Shown here piece by piece: positions 43,823-54,575 of a stretch of 64,000 bases of DNA. The stretch covers positions 1,302,001 through 1,366,000 of the forward strand of contig JUHI01000001.1 of assembly GCA_000799755.1 (NCBI GenBank). The letters run 5' to 3'. The notes under the pieces are model-generated. The model saw only the letters and a program-made list of their open reading frames with translations. It did no database searches and was not told the DNA's origin. This stretch comes from Martinezella tropici. Lineage in GTDB: Bacteria > Pseudomonadota > Alphaproteobacteria > Rhizobiales > Rhizobiaceae. Made by a program: the position numbers and the translations under genes. Position 1 is the stretch's first letter; every line of letters begins with the position of its first letter.

Positions 43823-46800
43823 ATGTCTAAGCGCGCGTTTATCGGCTTCTCTGCTTTTCTTCTCGCCGCTTTCGCATCTCTGAGCCCTTCGTTGGCCGCG
43901 GATGTCAAGCGCCAGGTGGTGACCACCAAGGACGGCGACTACTTCGGCTTCGATCTGCGCACCGAGCAGAACGTGACGCTGGATCAGTGCTCCGCCTCCT
44001 GCATCGCCGACAAGTCCTGCAAAGCCTTCACCTACAATCCCAAGGTGAAGTGGTGCTTCATGAAGTCGGACTTCAACCAGCTCAACAGCTTCCCCGGCGC
44101 GATCGCCGGCAAGATCGTCGAGACGGCTGCCGCCAGCGAACCGGATATCGGCGCTGCCCCTGCCCTCTCCTTCCTCTCCGACAATTTCGTCCAGAGTGCG
44201 CGCGATGCCAAGAGCACGCTGACGCTCGGCGACGAACTGAAGGGGCAAGGCGTCGAGAGCCTGATCGCTCTTGGCCGCATCGAGCTCACCTCGGGCAATG
44301 TCAATGATGCCCTCAACGCCTTCCAGGGCGCGCTTTCGCTCAACCCGGACGACGGCGATTTGTGGATCGAAATGGCGCGTGCCGCCAATACGGTCACGAA
44401 CGATACCTCGGTTTCGACCAAGGCGGCCTATGCGGCGCTCAACGGCTATCAGTTGACCCGCACTAAGACCAGCCGCGCCGACGCGCTGACCGTTCTTGCC
44501 GAGTCGCTGAAGAACGCGCAGAACTATCGCCCGGCGCTCAATGCCTACAAGGCGAGCCTCAATCTCGTCAGCTCCGCGGCCGTCCAGGCGGCCTATAACG
44601 ATCTTCTGGCCCGCCAGGGCTTCCGCGTGACAGGCAATACGCTCGACAACGACAATGCCTCGCCGCGCGCCTGCGTGCAGTTCTCCGAGAAGCTGGTGAA
44701 GAGCGGCGTCGACTACACCCCGTTCGTCACCCTCAATGGCGCGGCGCCGAAGGGCGTCGACGCCAAAGACAACCAGATCTGTGTCGAAGGCCTGGAATTC
44801 GGCCAGCACTACCGCATTTCGCTGCGCGCCGGCCTGCCTTCCTCGGTGGATGAAAACCTCGCCTCGCAGGTCAATGTCGACGTCTACGTTAAGGATCGCG
44901 CCGCTTCGCTGCGCTTCACGGGCGACAATTTCGTTCTGCCATCGACCGCCCGCCGCGGCATCCCCATCGTTTCGGTCAACGCCAACACGGCCAATCTCAA
45001 GCTCTACCGCATCGGCGACCGCAATATCGCGCAGCTTCTGAACAATTCGCAGTTCCTGACGCAAGTGGACAGCTACAGCGCTCAAACCATTCAGGACACG
45101 AATGGCGAGCTGGTCTGGCAGGGCTCGATCGAGATCAAGCAGGAACTCAACAAGGAAGTCGCGACCAGCTTTCCGGTCGACGAAGTCCTGCCGAAGCGCA
45201 AGCCCGGCGTCTATGTGCTGACGGCGGTCGCGCCCGACAGCGGCGGCCATGAGTGGGACCCGCAGGCGACGCAGTGGTTCGTCGTTTCCGATATCGGCGT
45301 CACGACCTATGCCGGCACCGACGGGCTGAATGTTTTTGCCCGCTCGCTTGGCAGCGCCAAGCCGCTTGCCGGCATCCAGCTGCAATTGCTCGCCAAGAAC
45401 AACGAAATCCTCGGCTCGGCGAAGACCGACGATAGCGGCCGCGCCGTCTTCAGCGCCGGCCTGATGCGGGGCACGGCGGGCATGACGCCAGCCGTCATCA
45501 CCGCGCAGAACGGCGATCAGGATTATGTCTTCCTCGACATGACCCGCGCCGGCTTCGACCTTTCCGACCGCGGCGTATCAGGCAGAACCGCGCCCGGCGC
45601 GATCGATTTGCTGACCTGGACCGAGCGCGGCATCTACCGCGCCGGCGAGACGGTGCACGCCTCGGCACTTGCCCGCGACGTCAGCTCGACGGCGGTCGAG
45701 AACCTGCCGCTCACCTTCGTCTTCCTGCGCCCCGACGGCGTGGAGGATCGCCGCATCGTCACCGACAGCGGCAAGCTCGGCGGCTATAATGTCGACCTGC
45801 CGCTGCAGCAGACTTCCATGCGCGGCACCTGGACGATGAACATCTATACCGACCCGAAGGGCTCCTCCATCGGTTCGCAGACCTTCATCGTCGACGATTT
45901 CGTGCCGGATCGCATCGAATTCGACATGAAGAGCGACGCCAAGGAGATCGAAGTCGGTCAGCCGACGCCAGTCAATGTCGATGGACGTTACCTTTATGGC
46001 GCACCGGCTGCCGGCCTCAACCTTGAAGGTGAAGTGACGCTCAAGCCGACGCGCCAGAGCGATGCCTACAAGGGCTATCAGTTCGGCCTCGCCGACGAAG
46101 GCGCCGGCAAGGACAACAATGACGGCGACGACAGCAGCGGCGGCGACAGCAAGGCCGAGAGCACGCAAGTGCCGCTCGAAGACCTGCAGGCGCTGGACGA
46201 GAACGGCAAGACCACCTTTAACGTCACGATCAACGACACGCCTTCGACCACGCAGCTGCTGAACGCCAATATCACGGTGCGCATGCAGGAAGCCGGCGGC
46301 CGCGCCGTCGAGCGCTCGCTGACCCTGCCCGTCAAGGCAGACGGCCCGCGCATCGGCATCAAGCCGGAATTCGACGGCAATCTCGGTGAAAACTCGGTTG
46401 GCAACTTCCATATCATCGCCGTCGATGCCAACGGCCAGAAACAGGCCATGCAGGGCCTGACCTGGAAGCTGCTCAGCGTCGAGCGCAATTATCAATGGTA
46501 TCGCGACGGCAGCAGCTGGAAGTTCGAGCCGATCATGTCCACCAAGCAGGTGGCTGTCGGCACGGTCAACGCCACGACGGACGGCGCGGCGATTTCCATG
46601 CCCGTCACCTGGGGCCGCTATCGCCTCGAGGTTTCGACGGCCGATACCAATGGCCCGCAATCCAGCGTCGAGTTCAATGCCGGCTGGTATGTCGCTTCCA
46701 CCTCGACGGAAACGCCGGATGCGCTTGAAATCGCGCTCGACAAGGCAAGCTACCGCATCGGCGATACCGCCAAGCTGAAGGTCACCTCGCGCTATGCCGG

Positions 46801-49339
46801 CCAGCTGATGGTGACGGCCGGTTCGGAAACGCTGATCTCGGTTACCAATGCCGATATCGGCGCTACGGGCGGCGAAGTCGATATCCCGGTCACCGCCGAT
46901 TGGGGTGCCGGCACCTATCTGACCGCGACCCTTTTCCGCCCGGGCGATGCCCAGGAAAACCGCATGCCGATGCGCGCCATCGGCATCAAATGGGCGCCGG
47001 TCGATCCCGGCGACCGCAAACTGCAGATCAAGATCGACGCGCCTGAGAAGACACTGCCGCGCCAGCCGCTCAACGTCGCCTTGCAGGTTGCCGGCGCAGG
47101 CGCCAACGAAGATGCCTACATCACGATCGCGGCCGTCGATGTCGGCATTCTCAATCTGACGCGCTACCAGCCGCCGGCACCGGACGACTGGTATTACGGC
47201 CAGCGTCAGCTCGGCCTCGAAATCCGCGATATCTATGGCCGCCTCATCGACGGTTCGCTCGGCGCAACTGGCAAGCTGCGCACCGGCGGCGATGGCGGAC
47301 AGGTCGCCCTGCAGGCGAGCCCGCCAAAGGAAAAGCTGGTCGCCTTCTTCTCCGGCCCGATCAAGCTCGATGCCAGCGGCAAGGCCAATGTCAGCTTCGA
47401 CATCCCGCAGTTCAACGGCACGGCGCGGCTGATGGCGGTTGCCTGGTCGAAGGCCGGCGTCGGCCATGCGACACAGGACGTGATCATCCGCGATCCTGTC
47501 GTCGTCACGGCGAGCCTGCCGAAATTCCTGGCGCCGGGAGACAAGGCGAACCTTCGCCTCGACGTCGCCAATACCGATGCTCCTGCCGGCGAATATACGC
47601 TCGCTGTTGCCGGCAACAGCGCGGTCACCGTCGATGCAAGCGCCACACAGCAGAAGATCAACCTGCAGGCCGGCGGTAAATACAATATCACGCTGCCGCT
47701 GACCGGCGGACAGCCCGGCGACGGCACGGTTTCGATCAAGCTGTCGAATGCTTCCGGCATGTCGCTCGATCAATCGGTCGATATCCCCGTTCGTCCGGCC
47801 CAGCTGCCGGTCACCGAACGGCGCATCATCGCGCTTGCGCCGGGCAAGAGCCTGACCGTCAATGCCGACCTTCTCGCCGACAGCGTGCTGCCGGGCGCCT
47901 CGGTCAGTCTCAATGTCAGCCGTTCCAATGCGTTCGACATACCCGGCCTGTTGATGAGCCTCAGCCGCTATCCCTATGGCTGCGCCGAACAGACGGCGAG
48001 CGGCGCGCTGCCGCTGCTCTATTTCAGCGATATGGCGGTCAAGAACGGGCTTGCGGACGATGCCGAGATCCACAAGCGCGTGCAGGACGCCATCTATCGC
48101 GAAATGTCCTACCAGTCGTCCACCGGCAGCTTCGGTCTCTGGAGCCCCGGCTCGGGCGATCTCTGGCTCGACTCCTACGTGACCGACTTCCTGACCCGCG
48201 CCCGCGAGCAGAAATACAACGTGCCGGATCAGGCCATGGTGCAGGCGTTGGAGAACCTCCAGAACGCGCTCAGCGCCAATACCAACGTCAAGGATAACGG
48301 CAACGAGATCGCCTATGCGCTCTACGTGCTGGCACGCAACAAGAAGGCCTCGATCAGCGATCTGCGCTACTATGCCGACACGATGCTGAACGACTTCCCG
48401 ACGCCGCTCTCCAAGGCGCATCTGGCGGCGGCCCTGTCGCTCTATGGAGATGCACAGCGCTCGCGTAACATCTTCATCGACGCCCTGCAGATGTCGCAGA
48501 AGGCGGCGGCGACGAAGGTCAGCTTCGTCCGCTCGGATTACGGCTCGTCGCTGCGTGACGGCGCCGCCGTGCTGGCGCTTGCCGCCGAAAGCCGCCCGGT
48601 GCCGCCGATCATTCCCGAACTCGCAAGCGTCGTTGCCAAGGACTGGCAGACCAAGAAATATACCAGCACGCAGGAACAGACCTGGATGCTGCTGGCTGCC
48701 CGCGCCCTGCAGAACGGCGATGACGGATTGACGCTCAACGTCAATGGTGCCGCCCATACCGGCACCTACATGGCGCAAATGTCGGGCGATGCCCTGATGG
48801 GGCACTCGCTGACCGTCACCAACACCACCAGCCAGCCGCTTTCGGCTGCCGTGACCACCTTCGCCGCTCCGGTTGCACCGCTGCCGGCTGGCGGCAACGG
48901 CTTCAAGATCGAGCGCAAATACTACACGCTCGATGGCGAGGAGGCGAATGTCAGCCAGGCGCAGCAGAACGAACGCTACGTCGTCGTGCTGCATGTGACC
49001 GAGGACAATGACTGGCCGCAGCGCCTGCTCGTGACCGATCTCCTGCCGGCCGGCTTCGAGATCGACAATCCGAGTATCGTCAACAGCGCTCAGCTTTCGA
49101 ACTTCGACTGGCTGAGCGATATCCAGCCGGCTCATGTCGAATTCCGCAGCGACCGCTTCGTCGCGGCCTTCGACCAGAACGCCGGCGCCGACCGTGACCT
49201 GACCTTCGCCTATGTCGTGCGCGCCGTTACCCCCGGCGTCTACGACCATCCGGCCGCAAGCGTCGAGGACATGTATCGTCCGCAGTTCTCGGCTCGCACG
49301 GCGATGGGCCGCATGGAGGTGCTGGCCGCCCAGCAGTAA
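43823..49339 (+). CDS. Bacterial alpha-2-macroglobulin family protein with PAN/TPR-like N-terminus
   Basis: This 1838-residue periplasmic protease trap protects the cell from external proteases by presenting a bait region and covalently trapping the attacker. It has a signal peptide at 1-26 (FIGFSAFLLAAFASLSPSLA) and no lipobox Cys. A PAN/Apple-like cysteine module occupies about 30-90 (DQCSASCIADKSCKAFTYNP, four or more Cys), followed by a TPR-like region (about 135-250), MG and bait domains, and the thioester motif GCAEQ (Cys about 1387) in the alpha/alpha toroid. An acidic DDSSGGDSK bait-like loop is near residue 770. Forms an operon with pbpC, as is usual. A TTGACA hexamer lies at 43759-43764. 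Confidence 0.92.
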   Translation: MSKRAFIGFSAFLLAAFASLSPSLAADVKRQVVTTKDGDYFGFDLRTEQNVTLDQCSASCIADKSCKAFTYNPKVKWCFMKSDFNQLNSFPGAIAGKIVETAAASEPDIGAAPALSFLSDNFVQSARDAKSTLTLGDELKGQGVESLIALGRIELTSGNVNDALNAFQGALSLNPDDGDLWIEMARAANTVTNDTSVSTKAAYAALNGYQLTRTKTSRADALTVLAESLKNAQNYRPALNAYKASLNLVSSAAVQAAYNDLLARQGFRVTGNTLDNDNASPRACVQFSEKLVKSGVDYTPFVTLNGAAPKGVDAKDNQICVEGLEFGQHYRISLRAGLPSSVDENLASQVNVDVYVKDRAASLRFTGDNFVLPSTARRGIPIVSVNANTANLKLYRIGDRNIAQLLNNSQFLTQVDSYSAQTIQDTNGELVWQGSIEIKQELNKEVATSFPVDEVLPKRKPGVYVLTAVAPDSGGHEWDPQATQWFVVSDIGVTTYAGTDGLNVFARSLGSAKPLAGIQLQLLAKNNEILGSAKTDDSGRAVFSAGLMRGTAGMTPAVITAQNGDQDYVFLDMTRAGFDLSDRGVSGRTAPGAIDLLTWTERGIYRAGETVHASALARDVSSTAVENLPLTFVFLRPDGVEDRRIVTDSGKLGGYNVDLPLQQTSMRGTWTMNIYTDPKGSSIGSQTFIVDDFVPDRIEFDMKSDAKEIEVGQPTPVNVDGRYLYGAPAAGLNLEGEVTLKPTRQSDAYKGYQFGLADEGAGKDNNDGDDSSGGDSKAESTQVPLEDLQALDENGKTTFNVTINDTPSTTQLLNANITVRMQEAGGRAVERSLTLPVKADGPRIGIKPEFDGNLGENSVGNFHIIAVDANGQKQAMQGLTWKLLSVERNYQWYRDGSSWKFEPIMSTKQVAVGTVNATTDGAAISMPVTWGRYRLEVSTADTNGPQSSVEFNAGWYVASTSTETPDALEIALDKASYRIGDTAKLKVTSRYAGQLMVTAGSETLISVTNADIGATGGEVDIPVTADWGAGTYLTATLFRPGDAQENRMPMRAIGIKWAPVDPGDRKLQIKIDAPEKTLPRQPLNVALQVAGAGANEDAYITIAAVDVGILNLTRYQPPAPDDWYYGQRQLGLEIRDIYGRLIDGSLGATGKLRTGGDGGQVALQASPPKEKLVAFFSGPIKLDASGKANVSFDIPQFNGTARLMAVAWSKAGVGHATQDVIIRDPVVVTASLPKFLAPGDKANLRLDVANTDAPAGEYTLAVAGNSAVTVDASATQQKINLQAGGKYNITLPLTGGQPGDGTVSIKLSNASGMSLDQSVDIPVRPAQLPVTERRIIALAPGKSLTVNADLLADSVLPGASVSLNVSRSNAFDIPGLLMSLSRYPYGCAEQTASGALPLLYFSDMAVKNGLADDAEIHKRVQDAIYREMSYQSSTGSFGLWSPGSGDLWLDSYVTDFLTRAREQKYNVPDQAMVQALENLQNALSANTNVKDNGNEIAYALYVLARNKKASISDLRYYADTMLNDFPTPLSKAHLAAALSLYGDAQRSRNIFIDALQMSQKAAATKVSFVRSDYGSSLRDGAAVLALAAESRPVPPIIPELASVVAKDWQTKKYTSTQEQTWMLLAARALQNGDDGLTLNVNGAAHTGTYMAQMSGDALMGHSLTVTNTTSQPLSAAVTTFAAPVAPLPAGGNGFKIERKYYTLDGEEANVSQAQQNERYVVVLHVTEDNDWPQRLLVTDLLPAGFEIDNPSIVNSAQLSNFDWLSDIQPAHVEFRSDRFVAAFDQNAGADRDLTFAYVVRAVTPGVYDHPAASVEDMYRPQFSARTAMGRMEVLAAQQ

Positions 49340-49347
49340 GCGCAGTC

Positions 49348-51435
49348 ATGAAGGCACGATGGAAGATTGCGATCGGCTTTGGAGCCACTGCCCTGGCGGC
49401 GGTGGCCCTGGTCTTCGGCCTGGAAGCCGCGGACCGCGCCTATCCGCCGCCGCTGGACGGCGCGCGCGTGGTTTCGGCCGAGGTGCTCGACGCCAATGGC
49501 GATCTGCTGCGTGCCTTCGCCACGCCCGAGGGACGCTGGCGGCTGAAGACCGGCGTTGCCGATGTCGATCCGCAATTCCTGCGCATGCTGGTCGCCTATG
49601 AAGACAGACGCTTCTACGACCACCACGGCGTCGATCCCATGGCGATCGGCCGAGCCTTTCTGCAGCTCGTCACTCATGGCCGCATCGTATCGGGTGGTTC
49701 GACGCTCTCCATGCAGGTGGCGCGCCTGATCGAGCCGCGCAGCGAGCGCTCGATGACGGCGAAGCTTCTGCAGATGGTGCGCGCGATCCAGATCGAACGG
49801 CGGCTCACCAAGGAACAGATCCTCGACCTCTATCTGACCCACGCGCCCTATGGCGGCAATCTGGAGGGCGTGCGCGCCGCGAGCCTTGCCTATTTTGGCA
49901 AGGAGCCTCGGCATCTGACGGTCGCGCAGGCGGGTCTGCTGGTTGCGCTGCCGCAGCTGCCGGAAAAGCGCCGGCCAGACCGCAACCTCGCCGCCGCGCA
50001 GGCCGCCCGCCATCGCGTGCTCGAGCGCGCGGCCGTGGCTACGGTGATCGGCGAAGGGGAAGCGGAACGCGCTTCGCTTTCTCCTATTCCAGCCCAACGC
50101 CGGCAGCTGCCCGCCTATGCGGCCCATCTGGCCGAACTGGCGCTCCGCAAGCAGCCCGGCGTCATCAAGCACAAGACAACGCTGCGGCGCGAGGTGCAGC
50201 AGGGGCTGGAAGCGGTTGCGGATGCGGCGGCAAAACGGCTGGGGCCGAAGGTGTCTGTCGCGATGATCATGGCCGACGCCAAGACCGGCGAGATCATCGG
50301 CGAAGTCGGCTCGGCCAATTATTTCGATTCCTCGCGCGCCGGCTGGGTCGACATGACCCGCGTGCTGCGCTCGCCCGGCTCGACGCTGAAGCCCTTCATC
50401 TACGGCCTTGCCTTCGAGCAGGGCTATGTGGCGCAGGAAACGATCATCGAGGATCGCCCCGCCGATTTCTACGGCTATCGCCCGCGCAATTTCGACATGA
50501 GCTATCAGGGCGATGTCAGCGTGCGCCAGGCGCTGCAGCTATCGCTCAATGTGCCGGCCGTACGCCTGCTCGATGCCGTCGGGCCGACGCGGCTGCTGGT
50601 GCGCTTCCGCCGCGCCGAGGTGAAACCGAAGCTGCCGCCGAACGAGGCCCCCGGCCTTGCCATCGGCCTTGGCGGCGTCGGCGTGACTCTGAAAGACCTC
50701 GTGCAGCTCTATGCCGGGCTTGCCAATCGCGGCAAGGCGATGCGGATCGGCGATGGCGTTCAGGACGAGCCGGGGCCGATCGACGGCGAGCCGCTGATGG
50801 AGCCGGTCGCGGTCTGGAACATCACCGACATTCTCTCTGACATCATCGCGCCGCGCGGCAGCAAGCAACTCGGCATCGCCTACAAGACCGGCACCAGCTA
50901 TGGCAATCGCGATGCCTGGTCGATCGGCTATGACGGCGCGCATGTGCTCGGCGTCTGGGTCGGCCGCCCGGACAATGGCGCCGTGCCCGGGCTGGCGGGC
51001 TATGTTTCGGCCGCGCCTATCCTGTTCGAAGCCTTCGCGAAATCCGGCGTTGCCATCACCCCCTTCCCCGCAGCTCCTATGGGCGCGGTGCGCATCGCGC
51101 CGACCGAGCTGCCGATCAGCCAGCGGCGCTTTTCCGTGACCGCAGCCGGGCTGCTGGCAGCCTCCAGCCGCGAGCCGGCACCGCAGATCGTCTATCCGCC
51201 GGAAGGCGCGCGCGTCGATCTCGGCGCCAGCGGCGGCAACGATCAGATCATGCCACTGGCGCTGAAGCTGCAGGGCGGCCGTGCCCCGTTCCGCTGGCTC
51301 GCCAATGGCAAGCCGCTGCCCGACATGTCGCGCCGTCGCACCAATCAGTGGACGCCCGATGGTGCCGGCTATTCGACACTGACCGTCATCGATGCGGCCG
51401 GGCGGGCAGCAAGCGTGCGGGTCTTCGTCGAGTAG
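49348..51435 (+). CDS. pbpC: Penicillin-binding protein 1C
   Basis: This 695-residue bifunctional peptidoglycan synthase has an N-terminal membrane anchor (AIGFGATALAAVALVFGLEA) and a GT51 glycosyltransferase domain with YEDRRFYDHHGVDPMAIGRA (catalytic Glu). The transpeptidase domain has SPGSTLKPFIYG (S-x-x-K) and YKTGTSYGNRDAWSIGY (K-T-G). A C-terminal BiPBP_C-type domain occupies about 590-690. It starts 8 bases after the alpha-2-macroglobulin stop; PBP1C and alpha-2-macroglobulin are thought to work together to repair the wall after protease attack. Confidence 0.93.
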   Translation: MKARWKIAIGFGATALAAVALVFGLEAADRAYPPPLDGARVVSAEVLDANGDLLRAFATPEGRWRLKTGVADVDPQFLRMLVAYEDRRFYDHHGVDPMAIGRAFLQLVTHGRIVSGGSTLSMQVARLIEPRSERSMTAKLLQMVRAIQIERRLTKEQILDLYLTHAPYGGNLEGVRAASLAYFGKEPRHLTVAQAGLLVALPQLPEKRRPDRNLAAAQAARHRVLERAAVATVIGEGEAERASLSPIPAQRRQLPAYAAHLAELALRKQPGVIKHKTTLRREVQQGLEAVADAAAKRLGPKVSVAMIMADAKTGEIIGEVGSANYFDSSRAGWVDMTRVLRSPGSTLKPFIYGLAFEQGYVAQETIIEDRPADFYGYRPRNFDMSYQGDVSVRQALQLSLNVPAVRLLDAVGPTRLLVRFRRAEVKPKLPPNEAPGLAIGLGGVGVTLKDLVQLYAGLANRGKAMRIGDGVQDEPGPIDGEPLMEPVAVWNITDILSDIIAPRGSKQLGIAYKTGTSYGNRDAWSIGYDGAHVLGVWVGRPDNGAVPGLAGYVSAAPILFEAFAKSGVAITPFPAAPMGAVRIAPTELPISQRRFSVTAAGLLAASSREPAPQIVYPPEGARVDLGASGGNDQIMPLALKLQGGRAPFRWLANGKPLPDMSRRRTNQWTPDGAGYSTLTVIDAAGRAASVRVFVE

Positions 51436-51525
51436 CGGCTATTTGATCTGCCGTTCCCTGTCTCATTTTTGTCAGCCACCGCCGGCTATGCTATCTTAGA
51501 CATGACTCAAACGAGGAATGGCGAG

Positions 51526-51885
51526 ATGTCGGAAGAGCAGGCAATCCGTGCGGTTGTTCACCTCTATGTCGATGGCATGGCATTCGCGAACGAGCCGGCG
51601 CTGCGCAAGGCTTTTCATCCGCGCGCCGCGATCATCGGCAATTACCAGGGCGCGGTGGAGTGGATGACGCGGGATGAATTCATTTCCGCCATCGTCGAGG
51701 AAGGCAGCGCGCCGCCCGGCACTATACCGCTGATGGATATCGAGCTGATCGACATCGAGGGCGATGCGGCCAGCGTCAAGGTCGTCGACGAATTCGCCGG
51801 TATGCGGTTTTCAGACTATCTGTCACTGGTGAAGGTCGACGGACGGTGGAGCGTGGTGAACAAGGTTTATCACCTGCATCGGTAG
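51526..51885 (+). CDS. NTF2-like protein (putative lumazine-binding family)
   Basis: This 119-residue protein matches the lumazine-binding-2/NTF2-like fold (VVHLYVDGMAFANEPALRKA, FHPRAAIIGNYQGAVEW, SLVKVDGRWSVVNKVYHLH). Conserved His/Asp residues fit a small-ligand pocket, but no activity can be assigned. GAGGAATGG upstream favours this ATG over an earlier one. Confidence 0.78.
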   Translation: MSEEQAIRAVVHLYVDGMAFANEPALRKAFHPRAAIIGNYQGAVEWMTRDEFISAIVEEGSAPPGTIPLMDIELIDIEGDAASVKVVDEFAGMRFSDYLSLVKVDGRWSVVNKVYHLHR

Positions 51886-51920
51886 GTGATCGGCATTCGA
51901 GTGTGACGCACGTCCGATAT

Positions 51921-51964
51921 CCCCTCTGTCGCTTTCGCACATCTCCCCCACAAGGGGGGAGATT
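51921..51964 (+). repeat. Palindromic dispersed repeat, copy 1
   Basis: CCCCTCTGTCGCTTTCGCAC followed by ATCTCCCCC-ACAA-GGGGGGAGAT, a strong hairpin. It is the inverse of 52059-52102. Such CTGTC-tail plus ATCTCCCCC palindromes are dispersed between genes in rhizobial genomes. Confidence 0.65.
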
Positions 51965-52058
51965 GGCAACTCGCGGAACTCCCCTGCCTCAATCAAATAT
52001 CGAAGCTGCGGACGCTGAAGATCTTGGATTTGGAAGAACGTGCGGCATACTCCCCACG

Positions 52059-52102
52059 ATCTCCCCCTTGTGGGGGAGATCTCCCGAAAGAGACAGAGGG
52101 GG
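52059..52102 (-). repeat. Palindromic dispersed repeat, copy 2 (inverted)
   Basis: On the minus strand it reads CCCCTCTGTCTCTTTCGGG then ATCTCCCCC-ACAA-GGGGGAGAT, matching copy 1 almost base for base. The pair brackets a short spacer between the NTF2-like gene and pheT and could fold into a larger hairpin or act as a bidirectional terminator. Confidence 0.65.
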
Positions 52103-52135
52103 TGCCGAGCTCTCCGCGAACTCGGCAGCAGTCAA

Positions 52136-54559
52136 TTACCCTCTCAGCACCCCACCCGTCGACTTCGTGACGTTGGCCACGATCTTCTGGGTCAGCGCCT
52201 CGAAATCCTCGTCGGTGAGCGTACGCTCGGCCGGCTGAATCTGCACTTCGATCGCAATCGACTTCTTGCCTTCGCCGAGCGATGCACCTTCGAAAATGTC
52301 GAAGACGTTGACGCCGGTCACCAGCTTGCGGTCCGCGCCGACGGCGGCGCGGACGATGGCGCCGGCTTCCACCGACTTGTCGACCACGAAGGCGAAGTCG
52401 CGCTTGACGGCTTGGAAGGGCGAAAGCTCCAGCGCCGGCTTGGTACGGGTCGCCTTCTTCTTCGGCTCGGGCATGGCATCAACATAGACTTCGAAGCCGG
52501 CGAGAGCGCCTGATACGTCGAGCGCTTCCAGCGTCTTCGGATGAAATTCGCCGAAATAGCCGAGCACGACCTTCGGACCCATCTTAATGGTGCCGGAACG
52601 ACCGGGATGATACCAGGCCGGCCCGCCCTGCTCGATCTGGATGTTGCCCATCGGCAAGCCGCAAGCCTCGATCACAGCGAGAGCATCGGCCTTGGCGTCG
52701 AAGACATCGACCGGCTTGCCGCCGCCCTTGGCGGCGTTCGACCACATGCGGCCGGCACCGGCAAGCGTTGCCGTGCCGCGGCGGATACCGCCGGCAACAC
52801 GACGCTGGCCCTCGGGCGTATCGTTCTCATAGGTGCCGGAGACTTCGAAGATCGCGACGTCGCCATAGCCCTTGTCGGCATTGCGCTGCGCAGCCGACAG
52901 CAGGCCCGGAAGCAGCGAAGGACGCATGTCGGACATATCGGCAGCGATCGGATTGGCAAGCTTCAGCGCGTTGGAGCCGCCGCCGAAGAGCTTGGCCTGA
53001 TCTTCCGAAATGAAGGACCAGGTGACTGCTTCCAGCATGCCGCGCGATGCCAGCGCACGCTTGGCGGTGCGGGTGCGGATCTGCAGCGTCGTCAGGATCT
53101 TGCCATTGACGGCGGCATGGCTTGCCAGCGGCTGCGGCTTGATATTGTCGACGCCGTGAATACGCATGACCTCTTCGACGAGATCGGCCTTGCCATCGAC
53201 ATCCGGGCGCCAGGAGGGAACAGCGACCGAAATGCGCTCACCCGAACCGGAGACCAAGAAGCCGAGCTTCGTCAGGATGGACTTGCTTTCGTCAGCCGAG
53301 ACTTCGAGGCCGGTCAGGCGCTTGACTTCCGACAGCGGGAAATCCACGACCTTGGCGTCATAGCCTTTGTAGCCTTCGACGCGCGCCTTGGCGGCCGTGC
53401 CGCCGCAGCAGGCGAGCACCAGCTCCGTGGTGCGCTCGAGGCCGGGAACCATATATTCCGGGTCGGCGCCGCGCTCGAAACGATAGCGCGCATCGGTGAT
53501 GATGCCGAGGCTGCGGCCGCTTTTGGCGATGTTCATCGGGTCCCAAAGTGCCGACTCGATCAGCACGTCGACCGTGTTCTCGTCGCAGCCGGAATGCTCG
53601 CCGCCCATGATGCCGCCGATCGACTCGACGCCATTGTCATCGGAGATGACGACATTGCTCGGGTTGAGCTTGTATTCGCGCTCGTCCAACGCCAGCACGG
53701 TTTCACCGTCCTTAGCGCGACGCACGACCAGATTGCCCTTGACCTTGGCGGCGTCGAAGACGTGCATCGGCCGACCCTGGTCGAAGGTCATGTAATTGGT
53801 GATATCGACCAGCGCGCTGATCGGGCGCAGACCGATGGCGAGCAGGCGCTGCTGCATCCACTTCGGGCTCGGACCATTCTTGACGCCGCGCACGAGGCGA
53901 AGCGCAAAGCCGGGGCAAAGGCTGGGATCGTCGAGATCGATCTTGAGCTCGGTCGTCGTTTCGCCTTCGATGGCGAAAGACGGGGTGCTGCGCGGCTTCA
54001 GCGTGCCGAGACCGGATGCAGCCAGATCGCGGGCGATGCCATAAACGCCGGTGCAATCCGGGCGGTTCGGCGTCAGGTTGATCTCGATCATCGGATCGTC
54101 GAGGCCGGCGTAGGCGGCAAAGCTGGTGCCGACCGGCGCATCTTCCGGCAGGTCGATGATGCCGTCATGGCTGTCGGAGATTTCCAGTTCCTTTTCCGAG
54201 CACATCATGCCGCGGCTTTCGACACCGCGAATATTGCCGATGGCAAGCGTCACGTCGATGCCGGGAACATAGGTGCCGGGTGCTGCGAAGGCGCCGACGA
54301 GGCCGGCGCGCGCATTGGGAGCGCCGCAGACAACCTGAACGGGCGCGCCGTTGCCGGTATCGACCATCAGCACCTTCAGGCGATCGGCCTGCGGATGCTT
54401 TTCGGCCGAGAGAACCTTGGCAATGACGAAGGGCTTGAACGCGGCCTTGTCGTCGACCTCTTCCACTTCCAGCCCGATCATCGTCAGGCGGGCGCAGATC
54501 TCGTCGAGCGTGGCGTCGGTTTCCAGGTGCTCTTTCAGCCAGGAGAGTGTGAATTTCAT
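52136..54559 (-). CDS. pheT: Phenylalanyl-tRNA synthetase beta subunit
   Basis: This 807-residue beta subunit of the alpha2-beta2 synthetase is of standard length. Visible are an N-terminal EMAP/OB tRNA-binding domain ([40 protein letters not shown]), the B3/B4 editing domain, the B5 domain and a C-terminal anticodon-binding FDX-ACB domain ([20 protein letters not shown]). Lies 16 bp after pheS. Confidence 0.96.
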   Translation of the reverse strand: MKFTLSWLKEHLETDATLDEICARLTMIGLEVEEVDDKAAFKPFVIAKVLSAEKHPQADRLKVLMVDTGNGAPVQVVCGAPNARAGLVGAFAAPGTYVPGIDVTLAIGNIRGVESRGMMCSEKELEISDSHDGIIDLPEDAPVGTSFAAYAGLDDPMIEINLTPNRPDCTGVYGIARDLAASGLGTLKPRSTPSFAIEGETTTELKIDLDDPSLCPGFALRLVRGVKNGPSPKWMQQRLLAIGLRPISALVDITNYMTFDQGRPMHVFDAAKVKGNLVVRRAKDGETVLALDEREYKLNPSNVVISDDNGVESIGGIMGGEHSGCDENTVDVLIESALWDPMNIAKSGRSLGIITDARYRFERGADPEYMVPGLERTTELVLACCGGTAAKARVEGYKGYDAKVVDFPLSEVKRLTGLEVSADESKSILTKLGFLVSGSGERISVAVPSWRPDVDGKADLVEEVMRIHGVDNIKPQPLASHAAVNGKILTTLQIRTRTAKRALASRGMLEAVTWSFISEDQAKLFGGGSNALKLANPIAADMSDMRPSLLPGLLSAAQRNADKGYGDVAIFEVSGTYENDTPEGQRRVAGGIRRGTATLAGAGRMWSNAAKGGGKPVDVFDAKADALAVIEACGLPMGNIQIEQGGPAWYHPGRSGTIKMGPKVVLGYFGEFHPKTLEALDVSGALAGFEVYVDAMPEPKKKATRTKPALELSPFQAVKRDFAFVVDKSVEAGAIVRAAVGADRKLVTGVNVFDIFEGASLGEGKKSIAIEVQIQPAERTLTDEDFEALTQKIVANVTKSTGGVLRG

Positions 54560-54575
54560 GTGCTTTATCCCTTCC

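Noticed and set aside
45578..49249. A 1223-residue open frame on the minus strand inside the alpha-2-macroglobulin gene
   Set aside because: It mirrors a confidently identified gene, has no family features, and long antisense frames are expected in GC-rich DNA. Similar shadows lie opposite pheT (52541-54658), xseA (31017-32444) and the SulP gene (20087-21682).
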